Part shown: piece after piece, positions 27,753-36,110 of the stretch
Numbering within the stretch: the first letter of the stretch is position 1
How the letters are laid out: each line of letters starts with the position of its first letter
Source: an uncultured Thermomicrobiales bacterium
Lineage (GTDB): Bacteria; Chloroflexota; Chloroflexia; Thermomicrobiales; UBA6265
Direction of reading: 5' to 3'
Assembly (NCBI GenBank): GCA_902806405.1
Contig: CADCWL010000205.1
Location: 1 to 62,302 of the forward strand
DNA length: 62,302 nt
Notes under the pieces: model-generated
What the model was told of the DNA's origin: nothing
Databases searched by the model: none
What the model saw: the letters and a program-made list of their open reading frames with translations, nothing else
Made by a program: the position numbers and the translations under genes

Positions 27753-28781
27753 TCACGCCGCCGTGGCCTTCCCGGTTGCCACGATCGGAGCATCCGCCGG
27801 CGCCAGCGCGACCAGCGCGGCGCTTGCCTCCCAGAGCGCCGCGGCGTTCGCTTCGTCGTAGGACTCGGGGGAGGAGGGCTGGTCCCGGAGACCGGCAAAG
27901 TACCGGCCGGTGACCGCCGCCAACGTCGGGTCGAGGACGAGGCGGGCGAGGGCCCTGCCGGACCGTCTCGTGCTGCTCACCCCGGGAACGACGAAGCGCA
28001 TCGCCGGGAGGACGCGGTGCCAGAGGAACCGCGCCACCGGACCGGCATCCCGGGCGAGACCGGACCCCGGCATCAACCCCGGATCGAAGACGTTGACCGT
28101 GACCGGCGCACCGATCGCCCCATCCCTCGCCGCCTGGAGGCGGCGCGATAGCTCGTAGGCGGCATAGATGGTGGCGAGCTTGGAGGTCGTGTACCGCCGC
28201 CGACCGACGGTGGCGGCGCCCTCCCCGCGCTCCGCGGGATCGGGGAAGCGATCCGGCCGGGCCAATGCCTCCGGGTCGCGCCAGCGCGGCGCCGGCATGC
28301 CGGTCAGACGGGCGAGCCGGTTCGCGGGGTCGTGGGTGCCGCTGCCGACAAAGACGATCCGCGCGGGCACGGTGAGCCGGGGCAGGAGCAGGTTGACGAG
28401 CAGAAAGTGCCCGAGGTGGTTGACGCCGAAAGTTGTCTCGTACCCGTCCTCGGTGGCGGTCATACCCCTCACCACCTGGATGCCCGCGTTGCAGACGACC
28501 GCCCGCAGCGGCGGCAGCTCGCCCCCGGCGAGGCGGACGTCCAGCGCCGCCGCGAACCGACGGACCGACGCCAACGATGCCAGGTCGAGGGTCATCCCCT
28601 CGATCCGGTGATGGCCCGTTTCGGCAACAAGCCGACGCACCGCCTCGCCGGTCTTGGCGGGATCGCGGCCGGCGACGAGGACGTGCCAGTCGTCGCCGGC
28701 GGCCGCGATCGTCTTGGCCGTCTCGTAGCCGAGGCCGGCGTTGCCGCCGGTGATGACGACCATCTTGGCTTCATCAACCAT
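27753..28781 (-). CDS. Short-chain dehydrogenase/reductase
   Basis: A classical SDR of 342 residues. The NAD(P) motif is VVITGGNAGLGYETAKTIAA, the second cofactor motif is AVVCNAGIQ, followed by GVNHLGHFLLVN, and the active site is a YTTSKLA (YxxxK) with Ser in VFVGSGTHD. The long C-terminal part resembles protochlorophyllide-reductase-like/retinol-dehydrogenase-like SDRs. ATG 28781 has GGAGAGGAAG upstream. It is divergent from a broken TetR gene, with an operator-like region between, so it was probably under that repressor's control. Confidence 0.85.
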   Translation of the reverse strand: MVDEAKMVVITGGNAGLGYETAKTIAAAGDDWHVLVAGRDPAKTGEAVRRLVAETGHHRIEGMTLDLASLASVRRFAAALDVRLAGGELPPLRAVVCNAGIQVVRGMTATEDGYETTFGVNHLGHFLLVNLLLPRLTVPARIVFVGSGTHDPANRLARLTGMPAPRWRDPEALARPDRFPDPAERGEGAATVGRRRYTTSKLATIYAAYELSRRLQAARDGAIGAPVTVNVFDPGLMPGSGLARDAGPVARFLWHRVLPAMRFVVPGVSSTRRSGRALARLVLDPTLAAVTGRYFAGLRDQPSSPESYDEANAAALWEASAALVALAPADAPIVATGKATAA

Positions 28782-28872
28782 GGTGGCTTCCTCTCCGTGA
28801 CCCCCGTTCGCCCCCAACCGGGGCGACGCCGAGCGAGCGCCGGGCCGCCGCCAGCGCGGTGCCCCGCCCAAG

Positions 28873-28945
28873 GTGTACATAGAACATCTTTATGGTGATC
28901 ACCGTACACGTTCGCTGCAGCAATGTCAAGATGGACACTATCCAT
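28873..28945. promoter_or_regulatory. Operator-like palindromes between SDR and TetR genes
   Basis: The divergent spacer is notably AT-richer than its surroundings. It contains a perfect 10-bp palindrome GGTGATCACC (28894-28903), an outer pair GTGTAC (28873-28878) and GTACAC (28904-28909), and near 28932 the inverted pair TGGA-CACTA-TCCA. Such sites fit TetR-dimer binding. Confidence 0.5.
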
Positions 28946-28946
28946 C

Positions 28947-29500
28947 ATGCTCTACCCACCGAAGACGAGCCCCCGAGCGATCTTCGACGCGGCGTGGGAG
29001 GGGTTTGAGCGTGACGGCGCCGAAGGGCCCGCCGTGCGTGGCGTGGCGGCCGCACTCGGCCTCGCGCCGAACGCCCTCTTCCGCTACCACCTCGTCGGCG
29101 ACGCCCTGCTCGCCGCCGTCGCTGACGAGGGGGCAGGCCTGCTCCTCGCCTCGCGGGAGGACGCCGGGCGCGCCGTGCCATAAGCCCCAGAGGGCGACGG
29201 CGTGCCTCGGCTGTGCCCGGAAGCGTTCCGCGCTCTACAGGGCGGGCAGGGCCGAGCACGCCATTGCCGCGGCGGTCCGCCCCGCCCACGCCGGCCCGTG
29301 GGACGTCGCGATCGGGCTCCTGCGGAACGTCGCGAACGGGGAACTCGCCGCGGAGGCCGCCGTCGCCCTCTGGGGCTTATGGCACGGCGCGGCCGGACTC
29401 CAGCAGGTGAGCCCGCTCGACCGGAGGAAGCCCGGCGGCGCGATCGAGTTCGGTCTGGACGCGTTGCTGGAGGGGACGGCACACCGTTCGTCGGCCCGAT
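28947..29500 (+). pseudogene. Broken TetR-family repressor gene
   Basis: ATG 28947 opens a frame with a TetR helix-turn-helix (IFDAAWEGFERDGAEG, then VRGVAAALGLAPNALFRYH) that stops with TAA at 29181. The expected C-terminal ligand domain continues in another frame: HAIAAAVRPAHAGPWDVAIG, AAEAAVALWGLWHGAAG and GAIEFGLDALLEG, a typical TetR ending. The stop lies inside one arm of a 34-bp inverted repeat whose other arm lies in the C-terminal coding part. The gene seems to have been disrupted by an inverted duplication. The divergent SDR gene may therefore be derepressed. Confidence 0.6.
29169..29391. repeat. 34-bp perfect inverted repeat spanning the TetR pseudogene
   Basis: The arms at 29169-29202 and 29358-29391 are exact reverse complements (34 bases, containing CCATAAGCCCCAGAGGGC) with 155 bases between. 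The right arm encodes part of the TetR C-terminal helix, VALWGLWHGA; the left arm is its inverted copy and brings the TAA stop. An arm derived from coding sequence indicates an inverted duplication event, or an assembly artefact. Confidence 0.75.
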
Positions 29501-29540
29501 CACTCCGCGCGAGGGCGCGGGCCACGACCGGAAAACGGCG

Positions 29541-30206
29541 TCACGCCCGCCGCGCCACGACCGTCCAGAGCGGGTCGCCGCCGCCGAGCCACGAGCGGGG
29601 CGGCCGGTGGAGCTCGACCGCGGGAGGGGCGAAGCCGCCGGCCAGGGCGAGGTAGAGGCGGACGAGGGCGGGGCGGTCCTCCTCCGGCGTCTCCTGCCAG
29701 ATCCGAACCGCCTTGGTCGCGAACATCCGGTTGCTGAACGAGACGAGCAGGACGCCGCCCGGGCGGAGGACGCGGGCGACCTCGCGCAGGGTCTCCGCCG
29801 GGTGCGTCAGGTACTGGACGGAGACGGTGATCGTGACGGCGTCGAAGGTCGCGTCCGGGTAGGGGAGGCGGGGGTCGGCGTTGAGGTCCCGGACGGTCCG
29901 CTCGTCCAGGCGCGGGTTGCGCGCCAGCTCGTCGGCGTTGAGGCCGAGACCCACGACGCGGCCGAGCGGCAAGTCGGCCGCCGGCGGCAGGTGGGAGACC
30001 CAGGAGCTCATCAGGTCGAGCAGGTCGGCACCGGGCGGGATGTGGCGCAGGATAGCCGCCGTCACCGCCCCGATCGCGCCGTCGTCGATGTGCTGGACGA
30101 AGCGGGGGGCGTCGTAGAAGCGCCGGTCCGCCTCCTCGTCCATCCGCTGGAAGGCGCCGGCCGGCAGGCCGTCGCCCCGGCCCCCGACCGTGTTCCTCGT
30201 CGCCAC
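29541..30206 (-). CDS. SAM-dependent methyltransferase
   Basis: A 221-residue class I methyltransferase (Methyltransferase_11-like). Motif I is degenerate: ADLLDLMSSWVSHLPP, without the usual Gly-rich loop. Later motifs are VVGLGLNADELARN, LPYPDATFDAVTITVSVQYL and EVARVLRPGGVLLVSFSNR, the last very typical. GTG 30206 follows AGGAGG with good spacing; longer upstream frames are Arg-rich. The proteins of this subgroup often carry SSW in place of the glycines. Substrate is unknown. Confidence 0.78.
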   Translation of the reverse strand: MATRNTVGGRGDGLPAGAFQRMDEEADRRFYDAPRFVQHIDDGAIGAVTAAILRHIPPGADLLDLMSSWVSHLPPAADLPLGRVVGLGLNADELARNPRLDERTVRDLNADPRLPYPDATFDAVTITVSVQYLTHPAETLREVARVLRPGGVLLVSFSNRMFATKAVRIWQETPEEDRPALVRLYLALAGGFAPPAVELHRPPRSWLGGGDPLWTVVARRA

Positions 30207-30384
30207 CGCCCCGCCTCCTGCTCCGCGGTGCCGCCGCTTCGCCGCCCCGCCGCCCTGCCGCTCCGCCTCCGGCGACGGGGCATGCATTGCAGAGACGATA
30301 CCGGGACCGGTCTGGGCTGTGGCGGGGGCTGCCCCTGGAGTGGCGCGGACTGCCCGTGGGGTGGCGCATCCCTGCCCCGCCGTC

Positions 30385-30414
30385 TCGACACCCCCCGATC
30401 CCGTGCGCTAGGCT
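30385..30414 (+). promoter_or_regulatory. Candidate sigma-70 promoter of the sugar ABC importer
   Basis: TCGACA (30385-30390), an 18-base spacer and TAGGCT (30409-30414) resemble -35 and -10 elements, 122 bases before the first permease start. The -35 has one mismatch. Confidence 0.45.
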
Positions 30415-30536
30415 CCCGCCACGATGCCGTCGCCCCGGCCCGCGAGCGCCCCGTTCCCTTGCCAGGGAGCGCGAGTAGGGGGTAAGGGCGTTCCCGGAGA
30501 CCCGATGCCCCCCCCTTCTTCCGGTTCACCCGTCGC

Positions 30537-31469
30537 GTGACCGCCTCCCTCGCCCGCCACCGCGCCTGGTCCGCCCCTTGCCCCCGCCGCCCCGGCTACC
30601 GGGGCCAGCTCTGGCTGATGCTGGCGCCGTACCTCCTCGGCCTCGCGCTGCTCGTCGTCGTGCCGGCGCTGGTCGGGCTGCCGCTCGCCCTGACCGCCTA
30701 CAACGCCTTGGAGCCGGCCCGGTTCGTCGGGTTCGACAACCTGGTCGAACTGGCGACCGACCCGATCTTTCGCACGTCCGTCTTCAACTCCGGCGTCTAC
30801 GTCGCGCTCGCCGTACCGCTGCGGCTGCTCGGCGCGCTCGGCCTGGCGTTCCTCCTCTTCCGGCCGGGCCGCGGGGTAGGGGCGGGGCGGGCGGCGGTCT
30901 ACCTGCCGACCGTCGTCCCGGACGTCGCCTGGGCGCTCCTCTGGCTCTGGCTGCTGAACCCCGCCTACGGGCCGGTCAACGGGCTGCTGGCGCTGGTCGG
31001 ACTCCCCGGCCCGGCCTGGATGGTCGAGGAGTGGGGGGCACGCTCCGCGGTGATCTTGATGCTGGTCTGGCAGATCGGGGAAGGGCTGGTCGCCTGCCTG
31101 GCCGCCTTGGGCGACATCCCGGCCGAGACGCTGGAGCAGTCGGCGGTCGACGGCGCGGGAGTGTGGCAGACGCTGCGGGGCGTCACCCTGCCGCTGCTGG
31201 CGCCCGTCCTCCTGATCCTCCTCTTCCGCGACACGATCTTCAGCCTCCAGAGCACCTTCGTACCGGCCCTGATCCTCGGCGACGGCGGCGGCCCGAACTA
31301 CGCGACGACCTTTATCCCGATGTGGATCTACACCAACGCCTTCGAGTACCTCCGCTACGGCTACGCGATGGCGATGACCTGGACGATGTACGGGCTGACC
31401 GCGCTCCTCCTCTTCGGCCAGTACCGGGTCGCGCGGCGCTGGCGGCTGGGGTTCGCCGATGCGGAGTAA
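30537..31469 (+). CDS. Carbohydrate ABC transporter permease, MalF/UgpA type
   Basis: A 310-residue inner-membrane permease with six hydrophobic helices. The EAA loop that docks the ATPase is EQSAVDGAGVWQTLRGVTLPLLAPV in parts (Gly conserved in DGAG). GTG 30537 was chosen; no good ribosome binding site is visible, and the first membrane segment starts about 25 residues later (LAPYLLGLALLVVVPAL). Its stop overlaps the next permease start by 11 bases. The ATPase subunit is not encoded nearby, so a shared MsiK/UgpC-like ATPase is presumed. Confidence 0.87.
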   Translation: MTASLARHRAWSAPCPRRPGYRGQLWLMLAPYLLGLALLVVVPALVGLPLALTAYNALEPARFVGFDNLVELATDPIFRTSVFNSGVYVALAVPLRLLGALGLAFLLFRPGRGVGAGRAAVYLPTVVPDVAWALLWLWLLNPAYGPVNGLLALVGLPGPAWMVEEWGARSAVILMLVWQIGEGLVACLAALGDIPAETLEQSAVDGAGVWQTLRGVTLPLLAPVLLILLFRDTIFSLQSTFVPALILGDGGGPNYATTFIPMWIYTNAFEYLRYGYAMAMTWTMYGLTALLLFGQYRVARRWRLGFADAE

Positions 31470-32307
31470 CGGCGGCCGCAGGCACGGGGCCCGCGCGACC
31501 CTGCGCCCGCTGGCGATCGTCGCCGTCGCCGCCCTCTTTCTGGTGCCGCTCTGGCTGCTGGTCGCCGCCTCGCTGCGCCCGCTCGGGCGGCCCCTCTCGC
31601 GCGGCGTCGAGTGGCTGCCGCGACCGGCCGCGTGGGGCAACTACCCCGCCGTCTTCGAGCTGATCGACCTCTGGCGCCACGCCGCCAACTCGGCCTTCGT
31701 CGTCGCCCTCGCCGTGCCGCTGACGGTGGTCGTCGCCTCCTGGGCCGGCTTCGCCCTCGCCCAGTTGCCGCAGGCGTGGCGGCTGCGCCTGACGCTCCTC
31801 TCCTTCGCGGCGATGGGGGTGCCGCTGACGGCGGTCTGGCTCTCGCGGTTCTTGATGTTCAAGGAGGCCGGCCTGCTCGACAACCGGCTCGCCCTCGTCG
31901 TCCCCGCCCTCGGCGGCACCTCCCCGTTCTACGTGCTGCTGTTCTTGTGGACCTTTCTCCGGGTCCCGGCCGAGCTCTACGAGGCGGCCCGCCTCGACGG
32001 CGCCGGCGCCCTTGGGGTCTGGGCCCGGATCGCGATGCCGTTGGCGCGGCCGACGATCGTCGCCGTCGCCATCCTCGCCTTCCTCCACTACTGGAGCTCG
32101 TTCGTCGAGCCGCTCCTCTACATTCAGTCGCTCGACAAGCAGACCCTTCCCTACGCCCTCCAGGCCCTCCACCAGCTCGACCCGACCAACTGGCCGCTGC
32201 TAATGGCCGGCGCCGCGCTCGTCACCGCCCCGGTCGTGCTGGTTTTCCTCCTCGGCCAGCGCTATTTCCTCCAGCCCTTCCGCGGCCAGGGGTGGTTCGG
32301 GCGGTGA
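31459..32307 (+). CDS. Carbohydrate ABC transporter permease, MalG/UgpE type
   Basis: A 282-residue permease with six helices; the EAA loop is ELYEAARLDGAGALGVWARI. It partners the upstream permease, whose 3' end it overlaps. Its last helix is followed by QRYFLQPFRGQGWFG; the ending xGxxxGxxKG-type tail is shortened. Together they form the membrane pore for an unknown sugar. Confidence 0.87.
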   Translation: MRSNGGRRHGARATLRPLAIVAVAALFLVPLWLLVAASLRPLGRPLSRGVEWLPRPAAWGNYPAVFELIDLWRHAANSAFVVALAVPLTVVVASWAGFALAQLPQAWRLRLTLLSFAAMGVPLTAVWLSRFLMFKEAGLLDNRLALVVPALGGTSPFYVLLFLWTFLRVPAELYEAARLDGAGALGVWARIAMPLARPTIVAVAILAFLHYWSSFVEPLLYIQSLDKQTLPYALQALHQLDPTNWPLLMAGAALVTAPVVLVFLLGQRYFLQPFRGQGWFGR

Positions 32308-32716
32308 GCGGGACGAGGACGGTGCTGTGGGTCCGCCGCGCGACCAGGCAGGCGGCGGATCGGTGCCGCGGCCGGCGGGTACGTCGCCCACCGTCCGGTG
32401 CCCGTCCCACGAGCGGACCGGACGAGACGGGCCGGGCCATCGGCGGCGCCGTCCCGATCGGGCTCCCGATGCCACCCCGACCGGGGCGCGTTCCGATCGC
32501 GGCGGAAGGCGGGACGCTCGGGTCGGGGTGGCGCGTCGGCTACCCGCTTCCACGGGGTATCAAGACACCGGGTCGCGACCGGGTTTTATCCTTTCGTGAC
32601 GCGTGCGGGCTGGCTCGGCGGCGGGGCGGGCGCCGCCCGCGCGGCGCCCGCCCCTGCTCCCAACCCCACCCCCTGAACACCCGTGGCCGACCGACGACCG
32701 AAGGGAGACGCCAAAG
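32308..32716. other. Intercistronic region within the sugar-transport locus
   Basis: About 410 bases separate the permeases from the binding-protein gene. No gene is supported. A strong hairpin (listed separately) lies 60 bases before the binding-protein start. Confidence 0.4.
32623..32654 (+). terminator. Strong hairpin before the binding-protein gene
   Basis: A 14-bp perfect GC stem (GGGGCGGGCGCCGC at 32623-32636, complement at 32641-32654) with a 4-base loop. No T-run follows. It may end permease transcription, or protect the 5' end of a separate binding-protein mRNA, which would raise binding-protein levels. Confidence 0.5.
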
Positions 32717-34084
32717 ATGACGACCCCCCGCCCCCTCGCCTGGCTCCTCGTCACCCTCGTCGCCGTCGCCGGCATGGGGATCGGTCTCGGTGCCGGCGTC
32801 GCCGCCGCGCCGGCGCCCCAGAGCGGTCCGAGCGGCTCCGTCACCTTCAGCTTCTGGGGCGACCCGGCGGAACTGGCGGCGTACGAGTCGGTGGTGGCCG
32901 CGTTCGAGACAGCCCAGCCGGGCGTCGACGTCGAGATCGCCCACGTCCCGAGCGCCGACGACTTCTACGCCCGGCTGACGACGACCTACGCCGCCGGCAA
33001 CCCGCCCGACGTCTTCCTGATCAACTACCGCCGCTACGGCCAGTACGCCGCCCGCGGCGCGCTGGAGCCGCTCGGCCCGCGGCTGCGCGGAAGCGCGGTG
33101 GCGCATCCAGAGGACTACTACCCGCAGCCGCTGGAGGCGTTCACCTACGACGGCGAGCTGATGTGCGTCCCCCAGAACATCTCCAGCCTGGTCGTCTACT
33201 TCAACCGCGACCTCTTCGACGCCGCCGGCGTGCCCCACCCGACCGCGGGCTGGACCTGGGAGCAGTTCCTGGCGGCCGCCAAGGCGCTGACCAAGGACAA
33301 CAACGGCGACGGAATCACCGACCAGCACGGCCTCGGCGTCGAGAACAGCCTGATCCGCTTCACCCCCTTCATCTGGCAGGCGGGGGGCGAACTGGTCGAC
33401 GACCTCGACCGCCCGACCCGGCTCACGATCGACACCCCCGAGGCGCGGGCCGGCATCCAGTTCTTCATCGACCTGAACCTGGTCCACCGCGTCGTCCCGA
33501 CCGAGCCGGAGGTGCTGGCCGAGAGCGACGAGGACCGCTTCGCGAACGGGACGACGGCGATGCTGCTCCAGAGCCGGCGGTCGGTGCCGAGCCTCCGGGA
33601 GATCCAGGGCTTCACCTGGGACGTCGGTCCACTCCCGGCCGGGCCGGCGGGACCGGCCGGCATCCTCCACTCCGACGCCTACTGCCTCGCCGCCGGCTCC
33701 GAGAACGCCGAGGCCGCCTGGGCCTTCATCGAGTTCGCCAACGGCCCCCAGGGGCAGCCGATCGCCGGCACGACGGGGCGGACCGTCCCGTCCTTGCGGG
33801 CGGTCGCCGAGTCGCCCGCCTTCCTCGGGACGCAGGGCGGGGTCGCCTCCGGCACGCCACTCGACCGCTTCAACCCGCCGGCCAGCTCCCGGGTCTACCT
33901 CGACACAATCCCCCAGATCCGCCGCGTCCCCTCGATCTCGACCTGGCCGGAGGTGGAGGACGCCTTCAACACCACCCTCGGCCGCGCCTTCTACGGCGAG
34001 ATCCCGATCGACGACGCGATCCGCCTCGCCCAGCAACGGAGCGAGGACGCCTTCCGCCGGGCCGCGGCAGAGGCGGGGCGTTGA
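32717..34084 (+). CDS. Sugar ABC transporter substrate-binding protein
   Basis: A 455-residue family-1 solute-binding protein. ATG 32717 follows GGGAG and gives a signal peptide with hydrophobic core LAWLLVTLVAVAGMGIGLGAG and a likely cleavage in GVAAAPAP; no lipobox Cys is seen, which is unusual for a Gram-positive-type binding protein. Mature motifs include VTFSFWGDPAELAAYESVV, NPPDVFLINYR, VPQNISSLVVYFNRDLF and YCLAAGSENAEAAWAFIEF, typical of maltose/glycerol-phosphate-type receptors. It lies downstream of its two permeases, the reverse of the usual order. Ligand is unknown. Confidence 0.88.
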   Translation: MTTPRPLAWLLVTLVAVAGMGIGLGAGVAAAPAPQSGPSGSVTFSFWGDPAELAAYESVVAAFETAQPGVDVEIAHVPSADDFYARLTTTYAAGNPPDVFLINYRRYGQYAARGALEPLGPRLRGSAVAHPEDYYPQPLEAFTYDGELMCVPQNISSLVVYFNRDLFDAAGVPHPTAGWTWEQFLAAAKALTKDNNGDGITDQHGLGVENSLIRFTPFIWQAGGELVDDLDRPTRLTIDTPEARAGIQFFIDLNLVHRVVPTEPEVLAESDEDRFANGTTAMLLQSRRSVPSLREIQGFTWDVGPLPAGPAGPAGILHSDAYCLAAGSENAEAAWAFIEFANGPQGQPIAGTTGRTVPSLRAVAESPAFLGTQGGVASGTPLDRFNPPASSRVYLDTIPQIRRVPSISTWPEVEDAFNTTLGRAFYGEIPIDDAIRLAQQRSEDAFRRAAAEAGR

Positions 34085-34176
34085 CCTGCGATAGAGCGGT
34101 CCCGCCGCACGTGCGCTCGGGCATCACCGGCGCCGACGTCGGGACCGACGGGCCGCACGAGGGACGTCAACTGCTC

Positions 34177-34707
34177 ATGCGGCGACCAGCCTTGAACGAC
34201 CTGCCGCCCCTCCCGCTGCTGCCCACCGGCCACACACTCCGGCCGGCGGTCGCGGCCGACGCCGCCGGCATCGCCGACGTCCTCGCCTCGGCCTTCGGCC
34301 CGGAGTGGACGGTCGACCGCGTTCGCGGCGCCCTGCTCGACGCACCGGACGTCGAGACGACCTTCGTCGTCGCGGTCGACGGCCGGCCGGTCGCCACCGC
34401 CTCGGCGCGGCTCTTGCCCGCCCGCTATCCCGGCTCCGGGTATCTCCATTGGGTCGGCGCCCACCCCTCCCACCGCGGGCGCGGCCTCGGCGCCTCCGTC
34501 ACGCTCGCCGTGCTCCGCCGCTTCCGGGCCATCGGCTGCCGCGACGCGGTGCTGGAGACGGATCCGCCCCGCCTGCCGGCGATCCGCCTCTACCTCGGTC
34601 TCGGCTTCCGGCCGGAGCCACTCGACCCGGCGCAGAAGCGCGTCTGGCAGGTTGTTCTCGACGGGATCGCCGCCGTCCGGCCGGCCGGGGGCGACGCGGT
34701 CCTCTGA
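34177..34707 (+). CDS. GNAT family N-acetyltransferase
   Basis: A 176-residue GNAT acetyltransferase. The acetyl-CoA motif A is LHWVGAHPSHRGRGLGASV, and motif B is CRDAVLETDPPRLPAIRLYLGLGFRP. ATG 34177 was chosen as the first start after the binding-protein stop; the site upstream (GAGGGACG) is fair. It follows the sugar-transport locus by about 90 bases and could be co-transcribed. Substrate is unknown. Confidence 0.8.
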   Translation: MRRPALNDLPPLPLLPTGHTLRPAVAADAAGIADVLASAFGPEWTVDRVRGALLDAPDVETTFVVAVDGRPVATASARLLPARYPGSGYLHWVGAHPSHRGRGLGASVTLAVLRRFRAIGCRDAVLETDPPRLPAIRLYLGLGFRPEPLDPAQKRVWQVVLDGIAAVRPAGGDAVL

Positions 34708-34734
34708 GCGTCGCGGCGGCGCCGCGACGGATCC

Positions 34735-35415
34735 TCACCGTCCCCGCCGGCCGGGTTCCCGCGCCACTTCCCGGCTCGGACCAACGTGGGCCCCGAGCCA
34801 GGTAGAGAGCGGCGCGGCGGCGCGCCAGAACGTCGCGACCCGCGCCACGGCCTCCGGCGTTTGGAGCCAGGCATGGGCGCCAAACTCGCGGCCGGCGGCG
34901 ACGCCCTTCCAGCGGAGCAGGCCGATCCGGGGGTGGTCCTTGGGGTAGCCGCGGGGCGCCGTCTTCAGGGGCGCGTCACCGCCGGGGCCGACCGCCACGC
35001 CAGCCTCTGCCAGCGCGTCGACGATCCGGCGGAGCTCGGTGCCGTGGCGGTCATGGTCGACGGCCGTCCGGTACCGCTCCAGTTGGTCCGGCGCCATCAC
35101 GTACATCCCCGACGCGGCGAAGAGCCCGGAGGCCGCGAGGTGGACGTAGTGGCTGCCGCCGGCCCGATCGGAGACGGCCCCAAACTGTGTTTTATAGGGG
35201 GATTTGTCCTTCGAGAAGCGGACATCGCGGTATGGGCGGAACGGGCGGAACGGGCCGAACTCGGCGGCGAGGTCGTCGAGGAGGTTCTCCATCGGCTCCC
35301 GGACCGACCCCTCCCAGGTCGCCTTGTGCGCTTCCCAGTAGGTCCTTGAGTTGTCCGCCTCGAGGCCAGCGAAGAAGGCAAGCGCCTCGGGCGGGAAGCC
35401 GGTGAAGGCGGGCAT
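34735..35415 (-). CDS. DUF2461 family protein
   Basis: A 226-residue protein recognised as DUF2461: start FTGFPPEALAFFAGLEADN, then TYWEAHKATWEGSVREPM, RFSKDKSPYKTQFGA and the C-terminal LKTAPRGYPKDHPRIGLLRWKG. The biochemical role of the family is unknown. It is convergent with the GNAT gene, 27 bases apart. The C-terminus is basic (REVAREPGRRGR). Confidence 0.85.
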   Translation of the reverse strand: MPAFTGFPPEALAFFAGLEADNSRTYWEAHKATWEGSVREPMENLLDDLAAEFGPFRPFRPYRDVRFSKDKSPYKTQFGAVSDRAGGSHYVHLAASGLFAASGMYVMAPDQLERYRTAVDHDRHGTELRRIVDALAEAGVAVGPGGDAPLKTAPRGYPKDHPRIGLLRWKGVAAGREFGAHAWLQTPEAVARVATFWRAAAPLSTWLGAHVGPSREVAREPGRRGR

Positions 35416-35454
35416 ACCGCGTCCCCTTCTCGACGGCGGCGGGTTCCCCGTCGC

Positions 35455-36025
35455 CTACCAGGTGGCGATCATCCCACATGGCCGCGCCGTCGGCCCGGGC
35501 GGCGATGGTGTCATCGGGCAGGCCGAGGCGTCTCGCCGCCGTTGCCGCCCACGAGGGATTCCCAGGTTCCCGAGCTGACGGCGGGGGCCGACGGTGAGGC
35601 CACAACGGTCGGCGGCGCCTTGCCGCCCACCGTCCACCCCAGCGCGATCGCCGCCCCCCCCACCGCCCATTGCCGACCGCCGCGCGCCGAACCCCGACCC
35701 CGTGCGCCCCCGCGCTCGCGTCCTGCCAGAGGGTGAACGGTTTGCCCTGGTCGTCGTGCCAGCCGGCGAAGCGGCCGGAGAGGATGGAGACCGGATCGTC
35801 GGCCCGGCCGCCGGGGGCCCGGACGTGGGCGACGCCGCCGGCGATCTCCTCGGCACCGGCAAGAGGCGCGGGCTGCCTCCGCCGGCGCGGGCGTCGGGGG
35901 CGCCGCCAGCGGCGTCCGGGACCGTCTCGTGGCCGGGCAAACCGTCCGGCACGACCTCTCGGCCGAACGGGCCGCCGTCGAAGGCATCGTCGCACCGCAT
36001 CGGGGCCGGGGAACTCGACGGCCAC
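35455..36025 (-). pseudogene. Decayed hypothetical gene in three frames
   Basis: Minus-strand fragments with protein-like composition occur in different frames: VAVEFPGPDAV at the 5' end (GTG near 36025), CDDAFDGGPFGREVVPDGL, then VSILSGRFAGWHDDQGKPF followed by TLWQD, and AAMWDDRHLVGDGE near 35455. No single frame spans them and no family is recognised. At least two frameshifts would be needed. It could also be chance in GC-rich DNA. Confidence 0.3.
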
Positions 36026-36110
36026 GACGTCTCCGGCCCCGACCGCGCGCCCTCCTCGACGGGACGATGCGATCCGATCGAGTGCGGCGCGGGCGAGCCG
36101 CGCCGCGCCG

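Noticed and set aside
29203-29357. Invertible (phase-variation) segment between the 34-bp inverted repeats
   Set aside because: Inversion would leave both arms unchanged, and the stop codon lies in the left arm, so the TetR frame would not be restored; no recombinase gene is nearby.
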